Source: Clonostachys chloroleuca (lineage: Eukaryota > Ascomycota > Sordariomycetes > Hypocreales > Bionectriaceae). From it: DNA of 64,000 nt. The notes beneath the pieces are model-generated. The model made no database searches, was not told the DNA's origin, and saw nothing but the letters and a program-made list of their open reading frames with translations. The stretch spans positions 5,394,001-5,458,000 of the forward strand of contig JBANAY010000003.1 of the NCBI GenBank assembly GCA_037952775.1, written 5' to 3'. A program made the position numbers and the translations under genes. Positions 1 through 11,763 of the stretch are shown one piece after another (the first letter of the stretch is position 1; each line of letters starts with the position of its first letter).

Positions 1-546
1 CCTCTACTTCTATTAATTTATATACTCTTTTAGTAGCTAATACTATCTAAGATATAAATAGGATTAGTTATAATCTGAAGAATAGTATATCCCTGCTAGA
101 AATACTAGACCTATCCTAATTATAGTCTAATTAGAATATATATATACTAAATCTACTTTTATATATATCTACCTTAATAAATAAGTATTTATCTGGATCT
201 AGATACTATAGGAAAAACTATTTAAATAAAGCCTACTAAAGGTAGTTAAAAGAGTCTAGTTCTTCCTTAGTAGGTTTAAATATTAGCTTCTTTATTCTTA
301 CTTTTCTTACTATCTTATTTATACTATCTAAAGTAATTTTATTATCTTTTACTAACTTTTATAATATAGTTTTCCTTACTTAGAAAGACTTTATAACTAT
401 ATTATACTATAGAACTCTATTATAGAGCTAATTAGCTATATTTAAATATATTTCTAAAGCTAAAAGATTATTTAGGAATTCTAATTTAGTAAATATAACT
501 AGTCTCTTATTAATCTTACTTATACTATTACTATTTATAATATATT

Positions 547-1410
547 TGTTGAAATTACAGTGGCCTACAAGGTGTATTAGGCCTTGAGACCGCTATAACT
601 AGCAGCAGTGGAAATTTTAGCTTCTAACTTATAGCGAATACTCCTCTATAACTTAGTCAAACTTCACACTAGAAACTCAGTTTATAGTACATTTTATAGC
701 GCAAAAGGATCTTATTTTGGTGAGAGGAACCGGAAAAATATACTAATTTCTCTCATAGGTCTACCGACTAAAAACTACTCTAAAACCCGCTACAGCAGCT
801 TCCCGGGCCACTTTTGATTTTCCGCAAAATTCATTACTATAGGAAATCTAAAAAATCGACTCACAACTACCAAACCATAAGATAGATATATATAACCTTT
901 TTAAGACCCACTTTTATCTGAAAGAGCTAGTTAAGCTGATCAGTTAAGTATAGATATTAGATATCTTATCTTTAAAGCTGAAAGAGATATCTAAGATCTA
1001 AGGTCTAGTCTAGGGTAGGTTGGTTATAGGGTAGCTTGGGTATAGGTTAGGCTACTAGAAGTTACTCAGATTTTTTCCTGAATTTTCTAGACCCTTATTT
1101 AGGCTAATATAGCCTAATAACCTATAAATAACGCTGCTGACGCTCCTAGCCCTAAAGAGGAACTGGAGCCCGCTAAGCCGTAGCGGTCATAGCGGCCTGT
1201 AGCCACTGACCCACAGTGGCTGCAACCGCTATTGGCTCGTGATCGTAGTCGCTATCGGATAGCGGTCTCAATCGCTATTGGCTAGCTGTTACAGGGGATA
1301 GCGATCGCTAACAGTTAGTGGTTGCGACCGCTAGAGGTTAGTGGTTGCAACCGCTAACTTATAGCGATACGGTCACTAACTTATAGTGGCTATAGTCTCT
1401 CAATTCAACA
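547..1410. mobile_element. Solo LTR nested in the RIP relic
   Basis: An 864-bp block of ordinary base composition begins TGTTGAA and ends TTCAACA, the TG...CA termini with short inverted ends typical of LTRs. It is flanked by a 5-bp direct repeat ATATT at 542-546 and 1411-1415, matching a retrotransposon target-site duplication. It carries no coding potential, so it is read as a solo LTR left by LTR-LTR recombination. It interrupts the older minus-strand element between its RT and RNase H remnants and is far less RIP-mutated than its host, so it probably inserted later. Family unknown. Confidence 0.75.
1160..1395. repeat. Palindromic GGTTGCAACC-type short repeats inside the solo LTR
   Basis: The downstream part of the solo LTR is packed with variants of a self-complementary unit built on AGYGGTTGCRACCGCTA, for example at about 1316-1335 and 1344-1363. 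Related half-units (AGCGGTC, GACCGCT, TATAGCG) spread from about 1165 to 1390, and one occurs near its 5' end (about 588-597). The single strand could form hairpins. No function is visible. Confidence 0.5.
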
Positions 1411-4400
1411 ATATTCTAAGAGCTTAATACTTAGATATATAATAAATAATTTCTTAGTAGAGATATAAATATAATTTTCTTCTAGGATTTAGAGTACTTT
1501 TTCTATATACTAGAGATACTCTTTAGCTAAATCTAAGAATACTATAATATTATTAATATAAGCTTATATAAAATACTTATATTTCTATAGGATTCTATCT
1601 ATAAACTTTTAGCTAAAGCTTAATAAGTTCTAAAAGCCTATTAAAGCTATATTTAATACCTCTAAGCCTCTCTTAGAGATAATTACTATCTGGTTATAAT
1701 ATTCTAAGAAGACAGATAACTAGAAGAAGAATTTAGCTATATTAAATATACTAAAGAATTTCTTTCCTTTTATATTTAAAATTATATTATTCTAATCTAG
1801 TAATAGATATATATTTAGTATAACTTTATTATTAAATAGCTATAGATTAATTACTATATAGCTCTTCTTCTTACCTTCTACTATATACTATACTATAAAT
1901 ACTAGGTATATAATCTGAGCTAGTTAATCTATTAGACTTATTTTCCCTTCTACTACTAGCTTATTATATATTTTATCTAGGAACTAGTAGTTATTATAAT
2001 CTAATAGATAGGGATAAACTATCTTTCTTTAGTCTTACTATTTATTTATAAAGTCTACTCTTATTTTTATCTCTTTAGATATTAGGATTATACCTCTATT
2101 ATAGTAGATATTATACTTATCTAATAGTTTAATAAAAGACTTAGCTAGTATTTTATTAAGATTAGCTATATATATACTATATTTATTTTTTCTTACTAGG
2201 ATATTTAATATCCTTAATATCCTATAATTTAGTAGATTATTATTAATACTAGGAATTTCTAGTTCCTTACTTTCTTTAGTCTATTCTATATTTTTTTCTA
2301 TAAAATTAAAATACTTATCTATACTATTAAAACTTATATTAAATAGTATAATCTAGCTAGCTTCTTCTAGAATTAGAAATATTACTTACTTATTTCTTAT
2401 ATATTTCTTAATTTTACTTATAATTTAGTTCTTTATAAGAATTAGAGGTTTTTCTATATTATTACTAAATATAACTAGCTATATACTATTTATATCTATT
2501 ATAGTATTAAATATAGACTTATAGTTTAATATAAAATAATATATTTTTACTTTAATTTCTAATAGTAAAGAGCTCTATTTTATTATAATTAGTACTTTTT
2601 TACCTAGTTATAGCTTAATATTCTATTATACTTAGATATTATAAACTACTTTCCTTAGTTTTAATTAGAATATACTACTTTATATCTTTATACTATATAC
2701 TAATCTAAAGACTATACTTAGATTAATAAAGTCTATTCTTATACTATAGTTATATAGAAAGTAAGTCCCTAGTAGAATTTTAAACCTAGTTCTATTATAA
2801 TATTAGTAGTAACTATAAAGTAGATATATACTTCTACTCCTATTATAATACTAAATATATAGAAATTAAATATTACTACTTCTAAGATAAAGAAGTTTAA
2901 ATTAATTCTAATTATTTACTTTAAAGATTAGCTATAATAGTATATATTCCTACTATACTTCTTAAGCTATTTCTTATTAATTAAAATAATTAAGATACTA
3001 GTATTAATATATACTTTATAGGAGTTATCTTTATTATTTAACTTTAAAGGGATCTTAAGGTATATATATACCTTCTTCTCTAATTCTTTAGATATATCTA
3101 GATATAAACTAGCTTTAATTACCTACCCTAGCTATAGTATAATTTATATATAGGCTTATTCCTTAAGTAATATTAGAGGTCTAGCTTATTTCTAAATATA
3201 GATTACTATCTTCTAATAGTCTATAAAACTTAATATTTTCTTTTCTAAAGCTTCTTTATCTTCCTCCTTAGAGAATTTTTTTAATAAAGATATAGTCTTT
3301 ATCCTTTAGCTCTTTTTCTTTATTATTAAAGTTAGAGTTATTAATCCTAAGTTAAGCTTTACTCTTAAATTAGCTATTTTCTTATAATCTATATTATTAG
3401 TATATAAATTACTTCTATTAGAATCTTAATTTTTTTTTTAAAAAAATCTTATAGTTTCTTTTTTCTTATTAGTCCCTACTACTATATAGAGAAGAACTCT
3501 AGTTCTTATATTATAAGAACTAATTATAGTTTTAATACTATTTACTATATAGCTAGTATCCCCTATTACTATAACTATCCCTTTAGTCTTAACTAGAGAA
3601 ATAGCTATTCTTAGCCTTACTATTAGTCTTAGACTCTCCTTAGGGGAAGTAGATAGTATTTATATTTAGATTAGTAAGATCTATTATTTTATAATACTAT
3701 TATAGCCTAATTACTTTCAGAAGATTTAATATATTTTATCTTCTAAATTCTACTTTATTTAATTAATTAGTCTTTATATTATTTATAGAAGGTTCTATAT
3801 ATATTACTTTTAATTTTAAATTAAGAGTATTATATACTCTTAGCAGTTATTAGAGTATACTTATTTCTCTATATATAGCTAACTAGTAGAATACTTTAGC
3901 TATATAATTATATAGTAAGTAATCTTTATATAGATTTTCCTTAGAGAATATTACTAGTACTAGTTTCTTTAAAGCTTTAGTAGGTTATATACTAAATTAC
4001 TTTTTTAGTACTATTTCTTACTATTTAAAAGATAATCTAGCTAATAGCTTTTTAATTATATCTAACTCCTATTACTATTAAGCTAATATTTTTCCTTAAA
4101 ATAGCTACTATAAATTTATTCTAATATATTTAGCTCTCTTCTAGCTACTTAATACTATAATATCCTTTACTATATTTAGCTATATAGAGATATTAGTAAA
4201 CCTAAGCTAAAGTTTATTAGTAAAGACTTTATTATTACTAGTTATTTCTTTATTTATATCTAGCTAGAAGATATTAATATTAATTAATTTCTATTTAAGT
4301 ATATATACTTCTTATAGGGTTTTAATTATTTCTTACTAGTTTAAGATTAATTTTAACTATCCTTAGTTCTACTCTAACTAAATAATTCTTATTTAATTAT

Positions 4401-6673
4401 ATTCTAATATATTAGATATATTCTAAGCAGGGTTATTCTACTCTATAGATATAGTATTCTTTAACTATACTAAGTTTATATTAACCTCTAGTACTATTAA
4501 AATAGTTCCTTCTATATCTAAATTAGTAGTCTAAAGGATAATAACTATAGTTCCTTTTTCTTAATTATTCTAAATCTACTTAGCTTTAGCTTAATTATAA
4601 TTAGCCTTACTATTCTTAAATTAAATTAAGTTATTTAACTATATAGATATTAGTTTTTCTAGCTAAGCTAGATTATCTCTAGAGGTAGATACTACTAATA
4701 TAGTTTAGTTACTATTTAATATAATTAGTTAAATAAGTATCTACTTAAGTAAGATAATAATTATTATTCTTATCTCTATAAAGATATTTAAATTCCTCTA
4801 GAAGCTTTTAATTATTTTATTTATTAGAATAGTATAATTATTTCTAACTTTCTTTATAACTATTCCTAGATTAACTATTCTTAGAGTAAATTTTAATCCT
4901 AGGAAGAGTAGTTCCTTATCCTTCCCTAGTAGTAGGTCTTTAGATATTATTAGAACAGAGTATTAGATTAGAATATCTCTTCTTTATATTATTCCTATTA
5001 AGTCTAAACTCTTATTAAAGCTAATTATAAGATTTAGAAAGGGAGATTCTTATTCCTATATTTAGCTATTACTTAGTAATAATTTAGAACTATCTAGTCT
5101 TTCTCTTCCTAGTATATATATCTAGAAATACCTAGGAATAAATTCTACTAGTAGAGGCTACTTTTATAATTATATAAGATATTCTAAGCCTAGCTATATC
5201 TTAACTAGAGTCCTCTGCTTTTATATAGTTAAGAATATAATAGGGGTATTTTTAGGGTTTTTATTTATACTTACTTTAGTTTATTCTCTTAAAATTTTAT
5301 TTTTTACTAACTCTACTCCTAAGTCTTTAGAATATAGTAAAGTTAATCTGCTTACTAGTATAATTCTTAGTCTTTAGGTTTTTAAAATAATATATTTTAT
5401 AGAGTTCTAGATAGCTCTAACTATATATTAGTTAATTAAGTTCTAATAGATTAAAGCTTTAATATTCTACTCTTTTAATAGCTAAAAAAATAAATATTTA
5501 GAATTAATTTATTTAATAAAAGTCTTAATTAATTATTAGGCTATAGCTATTATTTATAATAACCTACCTTATAGTATAAAGTTCAGATTATTTTTAAGGA
5601 AATTAGAAACTTAGTATATATATTTAATATCAGATATACTAAAGTAATTATTTCTTAAACTAGCTCTAGCTAGTATTTAGCTAGGATTTTTCTTTTATTA
5701 TCCTCTCTTAAGCTATTAAATTAAGTATTTAAGGTCTTATAATAATAGAGAATTACTACTACCTATTATACTTAAAACTAGCTATAACCAGCCTGGGTAT
5801 TATTAATAGGTTCTAGATTATTAGCTATAGGGTAGCTGGGTTATAATAGATTATAGTTAAAGCCTATAATTATAATACCTTTACTTATATATAAGATAAT
5901 ATAATTCTTAAGGCTTATCTTCTCTTCTATCTATTAGCTATTTCCAGCTCTTTTATAGGGGGCTCTATACAGCCCCTGTTTGTAGTATAATAAGTAACTC
6001 CTATTATATAGCTTATAATAATTTAATTATACTATTTAGAATAATACTCTAATTAATTATATTCTAATCTACCCTAGACCTCTATTTAGTATAAATTATC
6101 TAACTATTATAATTAGATATTTCTTTATTTAATAAAATTTAATTAAAATTCTTTATATACTTAGTTTAATTATTATTTAGTTTTAATATAATAAATTAGT
6201 AAAAGTATAATAAATTAATTAAATTTTAATTAGTTTAATTAAATACTAAATAAATAATTCTTTTCTATAGAGTATTAAAAATTATTAACTAATTATTCAA
6301 TATATTCTATTAAATATATCTTACTCTCTATCTTTTCTTAATATAGAGATTTATCTATTAAATTTTAATATATCCTACTAGAATATATTATAGACTTAAT
6401 AATAGAGTATTTATATATAATATAAGTATATAATATAGTATAAACTAGTATAGTTATCTTATCTAATATTTATATATATTTTAAACTACCTGCCTTCCCT
6501 ATTCCTTACTCTCTTTTCCTTGGACTATGTATAAGCTGTCCTGGTGATCTTTTCAACTAATACCCGCAATACCAGTTTCCACCAAACTTATTCAGTAGCA
6601 CATAGAGCTTATCACGTGGGTCTGTAGCTTCAAATTCCGTGTAGATATGCTTAAAGAGGCTGAGTAGCCCAAA

Positions 6674-8709
6674 CTATATAATTGTTATCTCTTGCTCTAA
6701 TAGTAACTTTTCGAAGAAACTAAGAGCATCGTTTTTGTTGTATATTTCAAACTCCCAAACACCCCTCCGCAAGTAGCTGCCATCGCTCATTCGAGATAGG
6801 GCCAGTCCATTAAAGAAGTATATACCATCTTTAAGGACCCTTCCTAGGATAGGAAAGCAAAAGACTTCCTCCATATAGTCTTCCTTGGTATCAAAGGTCA
6901 CAGACCCACAAACAGTCTCATCAAAAGAGCCCCCAAATTGGTTCTGGTAATCTAAGATAGAGCATTTCATCCTGAAATTCTTGCGCGGAACAGCAAGCTT
7001 TCCAAGAACCAATTTCCCTTCCAGAGTGATCGTGTTATATAGCCTACTGGTAGTAGATGGCACTAAACTTGTACCTAGACTCACGAGCCTACAAAATATC
7101 TCATTACCAGAATCTCCTGGGCAGCTCATATGGAAATTCACAAAGCCATCCAAAGATGCCCAGCTCCATGACGGAATCCATAATACCGTTGATCGGGTTC
7201 CAGGGTGGGGCGCATTCCATACCAGTCCACCTGGAAGCATCGTTTTCCACATGCCCGCGAGATACATGGTATCTTCGCATCCTTGCTGTTGCAGAAGCCC
7301 TTTCATATTATCTGCAATATATTGAATATAGTGTAACTTCTTACTTGACGAAGCTATAGAGCAGCGTGAGTATTCTTCCAATAGGCGGAACCAATAAACA
7401 AAGGTTTGATCAATTCTGTTGTTTTTCACTGGGTAGTCAATATTTATTAGTAGCTTCCAGCTGAAGTTGAGGGGACTACTGGTAATAAGTCCCTGTTCGC
7501 CTTCTAATCCTATAGAAAGTCCTGGAACGACAAGTATCCCATTAGGATTAATCTCATCGCATACAGCACCATAGCATTCCCAATAGACAAGCTCTTTGCT
7601 GAAATATATCATACGTGGTGAAAGCAGACGTTCGTGAAACGCTTTTGCTCTCTGTGCTAATAGCTCTTTGTGAAATCTCTGAGCGCCAACTCCCCTTTCC
7701 TCAACCTTCTATATGTATAGTACGGTATTAGTGGAGTCAACAGGAAAGTTAAGAACCGTTAGCGTAACAAGATGAGGATCACGCCTTGCAAAGAGCCCAG
7801 AATAAGGGTCGAGGGAGCTTGCCGCACCAATACCAATAAAAGCCTGAGAGAAAATTTGGGTCACTTGATTCATATTAGAGACTCTATCAGGTTCATCATC
7901 TTGGAGAACGCAAAGTTTGTTAATCCATAGGTGCGAAAGGCTCAGGCGATCCAGAATCACAAAAGCGTCGCGGTAAGTTGAAGGTAGTAGTGATAAAGGC
8001 TGTGGTTTAGAAAATGATGCTAGTGTTGATTTGGTGAGCTGAAACCCATCACCATTATAAGCATGACTTAGAGTGATGTATCCAGTCCGGGGATTGTGCT
8101 TGCTTCCATCTACCAAACGGAATGTGTCTGTAGCACTGTCTAGCTGGAGTAGACGAGGTGGAAGATATGTTGTCTGCTGGTTGCAGCGCCTGTGATTATG
8201 AATGCAGTTCTCCAGCGTGCCTTTGACGAAATCCCATGTAGCCTCGTCTCCAGTATCTGCACTTAAATTGAGGTTAAGGCTCCCATCTGAAGCCAGTTGA
8301 ATTAGCGAAGGTTACCAGCATGGGACAATGCGACAAACTCACCGTTAAATGGACAAAGCTCGAGTGCTCCACAGCCATTTCCCATGAAGATATTGATAAA
8401 TACCTTGTCTTGTATGAACGAGATTTTGAATAAAGAGTGATAGCCACTCATAGTAGACTTGGAGTGAGATCCATCTATATCCTTGAACGTATTACAGACA
8501 GAACAGCCCTCGCGGACGGATTGCTGAAATGATTCCGACTTTAGGTGATGTGCAAACATAAAGTGAGATGGGTGGCCAGGAGCAGAATCATGTATTCCAA
8601 TATCCATAATCATACCGGGCATAAGGAATTCATCAGCCCGGCAGACCCGTCTTGTATCAGATGTATCTCATATGCCCTGAAGGCCTTCATAGCATATTCT
8701 GCAAAGCAT
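6674..8709 (-). pseudogene. HET-domain (heterokaryon incompatibility) protein, two in-frame stops
   Basis: HET proteins drive non-self recognition and incompatibility cell death in fungi. ATG at 8709-8707 opens MLCRICYEGLQGI, then TGA at 8670-8668 where the family has Trp (GIW). The frame continues into a typical N-terminal segment ending CPFN. A 56-bp GTGAGT...CAG intron (8342-8287) joins it in frame to the HET core, which has YLPPRLL, YITLSHAYN (usually YxxLSHxWG) and LWINKLCVLQDD. An in-frame TAG follows at 7711-7709. Beyond it the same frame keeps the rest of the family: FHERLLSPR, YWEC, YLAGMW and WIPSWSWAS. So one gene is cut by two nonsense codons. The TAG fits RIP (CpA or TpG change); the TGA does not. 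A short unrecognised intron could remove the TAG, but nothing obvious removes the TGA. The RIP relic lies just beyond its 3' end. Confidence 0.75.
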
Positions 8710-9512
8710 GATAGTATCTTTAGTAGAAAAAGGTCGATCTTGTTGTAAAATAAGCAGCAGACTTCTCTGCCGGAAGGAATTCAGAAATAAAAGGAGAAAA
8801 AACAACAGTAAACCCTCGATGATTCAGGGTTGAATGTCTACAAGCATCAATTTGTGGACATTGCTGGCTGTTTTAACGTTTATATTTATTCAGATGAGAC
8901 ATAATAACTTAGGCTCAATTTTCATCAGGTTGTATTTACTATGAATCATTATGCGGAGACACGTATGTCGTATTTCGTATTACTTGAGAAGTTCAAGGGC
9001 CCCTACAGACTAATACTATATCCACTTGTGGAGACTATCTGCAACAGTTGCCTAAAACAAGAAAGATCATACGAGCGTCTTCACGTTTGTGAGCCCAAGG
9101 CGATGGACTAACAGCTAATAACATATTATGATGGGGCAATGCAACTGAGACGCAGTTCAGCTTAACCAATCTTTGCGCTCGTTAGAAGCTATTTTAGATT
9201 GATTCTGACGCGGTCTTGAACCCTTTAGTCTATTTAGGGAAATTTCGTGGTGGGAACTATTGTATCTTGTTGGTCAGCCAGGTTTTGCTTGCAGTTGGAC
9301 TAACTTGATGTTGAGAAACCGTGCTATATTAAGCAGCAATGACATGTTGGGGGGGGGGCTTTGACCAGGAATTTAAGGTTGTCAGGTCGGTCCTCTAGTC
9401 TGATAAACCTTTCTTCTATAAATCTATGAGACGACCTTATCATCCATCACCTAAAGATTCTCGCTACTCTTAGCGTCTGCAATTATCGCTCACATTTTCC
9501 ACTCCATTCAAA
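8710..9512. other. Intergenic, no recognised gene
   Basis: Between the divergent HET pseudogene and the small secreted protein gene. It holds a run of ten G at 9349-9358 and a possible pyrimidine-rich promoter stretch near 9470-9510. No protein, RNA gene or repeat is recognised. Confidence 0.5.
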
Positions 9513-10156
9513 ATGCAGCTGTCTTTTTGCATAAACACGGTTATTTTTCTGATCTCGGGCTCCTTAGCTGCCTAGAGAGATGGCAGCCATTACCACAACC
9601 CTCCTTCAAAGCAGCTGGGCCGAGCCCAGAATCGAGCTTTAAGACCTTTTAACCGAGTCCTTCTCAGGAATGGGGGTCCTCTGTCTACGATTCGCGGTTC
9701 TGCAAACAAGGCCCGTCATCCAGGCAAGAGAGGTGGCCCTGCTAAAAGAGCAAATCCTCCGGGCAAGAAAGGCGGCCCTGCTAAAAAGGCAAATCCTCCG
9801 GGCAAGACCAAGAAAAAAGGTCCAATAAAACCCGGAACCCCTGCTGGGATTGCCAATTTCGTAATTCCCACCGTCATATCAGGAGTAAGTCTTCCATAAA
9901 TCTATCTTTAACAGCGCAAATACTGATTCAACTATCGAAAACATGCTCGAAAATTTCAGGGGGAACGGCGTCTGCAACTTCCCTGTCAAGGTCGTCGCTT
10001 CGCCGCCCAATTGCCACCCGGATCACACTGTACGTATACTTGTTATGCAATGCAAAAAGACAACAAAAACTAACATCCACCTAGTGTCACTATGAGGGAG
10101 CAGCGTGCCAATTCGGCAAATCAAACTTAGCATGGCCTTATGCTGAGTGCAGCTAA
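9513..10156 (+). pseudogene. Small secreted Cys-rich protein with Lys/Gly/Pro repeats, broken
   Basis: ATG 9513 starts a 20-residue signal peptide (MQLSFCINTVIFLISGSLAA), then TAG at 9573-9575. The same frame continues for about 100 codons, including a basic repeat in which RGGPAKRANPPGK is followed by KGGPAKKANPPGK. A GTAAGT donor at 9885 and CAG at 9957-9959 bound a 75-bp intron. The next exon carries GNGVCNFPVKVV and PPNCHPD; a second intron (10030-10084, with ACTAAC branch and CTAG end) leads to CHYEGAACQFGK and a final AECS before TAA 10154-10156. The Cys-rich exons are in frame with each other but one base out of phase with the repeat exon. With the stop after the signal peptide, the gene looks dead. 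It resembles effector-type secreted proteins by layout only; I recognise no family. Confidence 0.55.
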
Positions 10157-10880
10157 ATTGTGGGAAAGATTAATTTAACTACTCAAACTTAAAGCTTCAG
10201 GTCAAGACTAGCTTTATTATACCTGCTTCATAGCCTTTTCCCCCCTTGTCTTTCCTTCATCTAATTTTCCTTAAGTGTAACAATTTATACATGTTCTCTT
10301 TAAAGTTCCAAATGTCAAATTACTAGATTAAAAAAAATATATACTGAAGCACTACAGAACTTAAGCTTGTATGAATCATTTTGCTGATGCCCTGAGAGAG
10401 GTCATCTGCGTTTGTTCCTATCTAGAATTTTGCTTAGCGTAGCTTGTAGTATTTGGCCATTTTATCACTTCTCCATATATAGTGACTTTAAATCTAAAGC
10501 TTTGTGTGAGTTTTGAATCAGTCTGTAGATGGGATATGACCATAGAAGGCCTTTCTTCGCCAAGTCCGAAGCTGTAATGCCATCTTTTCTTGGAAAGACT
10601 TACGGATACCATAGCGACCGCTCATCTTCATATGCCATAGCTTAGGAGAAATTATATTCAAAAACGCAAAAAAGCTGTACGGATTCCGTTTAAATTATTA
10701 ATAACTAACTGATCTTCACCAGAGCTTATGCCTAGCTCATGATCGGGAGTCGATATGGGAGTCTCCTGGCTCAAATCAAGTCGGTCATATTTCTCGGGAC
10801 TCCTCATAGAGGACGCACACCTTGCCGGCTGTGTCCACCAGCCTTGTTGCCATCGCAGATATGAGCATGGAAGCCGACGA
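10157..10880. other. Intergenic, nothing recognised
   Basis: AT-rich spacer after the small secreted protein gene. Short ORFs on the minus strand (10418-10612, 10658-10894) show no family features or compositional bias and are treated as chance. Confidence 0.4.
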
Positions 10881-11285
10881 TTAAAGTATTTCAACAGTCA
10901 TCGAAGTGTGTCCAAGGATAGCTAGTGTGTACGAGGACATTTAGTGTCCAAAAGCCGGCTGTACGTCCCAGGACCAGTCATACGTCTTAGGACCGGCTGT
11001 ACTGTTGAAACATCACGACTGGGGGGAATGTGTATAAGTATAGGTGTTCCCTCCAGTGTAAACCATGAATAGACCAAGCAAAACCAATCACTCATTTGAA
11101 CAGTCCCAGGACAGCTTTGTGGTACCAGGACAGCTAGGTCCCAGGACAGCTGGTGTGTCCGGTGACAAGTAGTGTGTACGCGGACGGTTAGTGTGTACGA
11201 GGACGGCCGGTGTGCACGGGGACAGCCCCATGGCCCGCAATCAATACAATCACTTATTTCAACAGTGTACGGGGACCCAGTGACC
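10880..11285. repeat. Degenerate short-repeat block with inverted TTTCAACAGT ends
   Basis: Many imperfect copies of GTGTACGAGGACRGC/CCAGGACAGCT-like units lie in tandem. A 10-bp inverted pair ACTGTTGAAA (11001-11010) and TTTCAACAGT (11257-11266) bounds part of the block, and a third TTTCAACAGT sits at 10889-10898. The inner sequence holds GTATAAGTATAGG, a TATA-like stretch seen in LTRs. No clean target duplication was found around 11003-11264, so it may be a decayed LTR or a miniature inverted-repeat element. Confidence 0.45.
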
Positions 11286-11489
11286 CTATGAAACGCCGCG
11301 CATTTTACACTCGAGCCGCAGTTTCTGGCCTAAGGTAAGTGCCTGGATATTGACCAAGGAACAAAGTGCACGGAGTGTATACGAAAGGCGTGCTTCTAGT
11401 GCGGGGCTAAGAATGGCTGAATAGCTAAGCCATTTACAGTGTATATACGGAGGTAGGAAAGGTCTAACATTGGTAGGCATTGGATTTTA

Positions 11490-11618
11490 CCGAGGCGTTG
11501 GCGTTCTTATATTTGTTTAAAACATTTGTGTTAGCGTCGCGCGACCGAATATGCATTCTACCGGTAGTACCGCCGAGGCTTTCCTCTCTAGACAGAAAAA
11601 GCAGATATACTACCTCGG
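11490..11618. promoter_or_regulatory. Three CCTCGG/CCGAGG motifs upstream of the hydrolase
   Basis: CCGAGG at 11490-11495 and 11573-11578, and CCTCGG at 11613-11618, the last two inverted relative to each other, lie 146-274 bp before the ATG at 11764. CCTCGG is the known core site of the FarA/FarB/CTF1 regulators of fatty-acid and cutinase genes. Three in 130 bp is well above chance (one expected per about 2 kb on both strands). Confidence 0.5.
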
Positions 11619-11763
11619 TAAATCATGACACACACTCTTTTCCATACACCTGAGATGTAAGTAAAGTTTGGAACCTGAATGTAGTATTTAAATAAAGCAC
11701 GCATCATCGGGCAGTCACGGGGGAGCATATCCATCCCAGAAGAACATACATTGGCGAGCCCTC

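Larger units (their letters stand above)
1..6480 (-). mobile_element. RIP-degraded Ty3/Gypsy-like LTR retrotransposon relic
   Basis: Extremely AT-rich DNA with almost no CpA/TpG left and stops in all frames, the mark of RIP in Pezizomycotina. Read on the minus strand, broken pol homology remains. About 1450-2060 resembles a reverse transcriptase, with a catalytic region near 1530-1566 reading Y-I-N-N-I-I-V-F where YIDDIIVF is expected; G-to-A changes explain both Asp-to-Asn substitutions. About 60-300 resembles the RNase H region (LDPDKYLFIKVD-like). Order and strand put the integrase beyond the left edge. The RT and RNase H parts are separated by the solo LTR at 547-1410. From about 2060 to 6480 (gag/protease side expected) I cannot recognise domains, and element boundaries are not defined. 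A patch at 5770-5990 is less AT-rich and shares the string TATAGGGTAGCT with the nested LTR, so it may be LTR material. No gene here can be functional. Confidence 0.7.

Noticed and set aside
1..6480. Hidden genes, CRISPR-like arrays or organellar DNA in the AT-rich left part
   Set aside because: The sequence lacks CpA/TpG, has stops in every frame and contains pol remnants; no regular spacer-repeat pattern or mitochondrial gene was seen.
8668..8670. TGA recoding (selenocysteine or readthrough) in the HET gene
   Set aside because: Trp is conserved at this codon in the family and filamentous ascomycetes lack selenocysteine; a nonsense mutation is simpler.
11003..11264. A third solo LTR with TGTTGAAA/TTTCAACA ends
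   Set aside because: The ends are inverted and LTR-like, but the flanking 5-mers (TGTAC and GTGTA) do not match, so no target duplication supports it.
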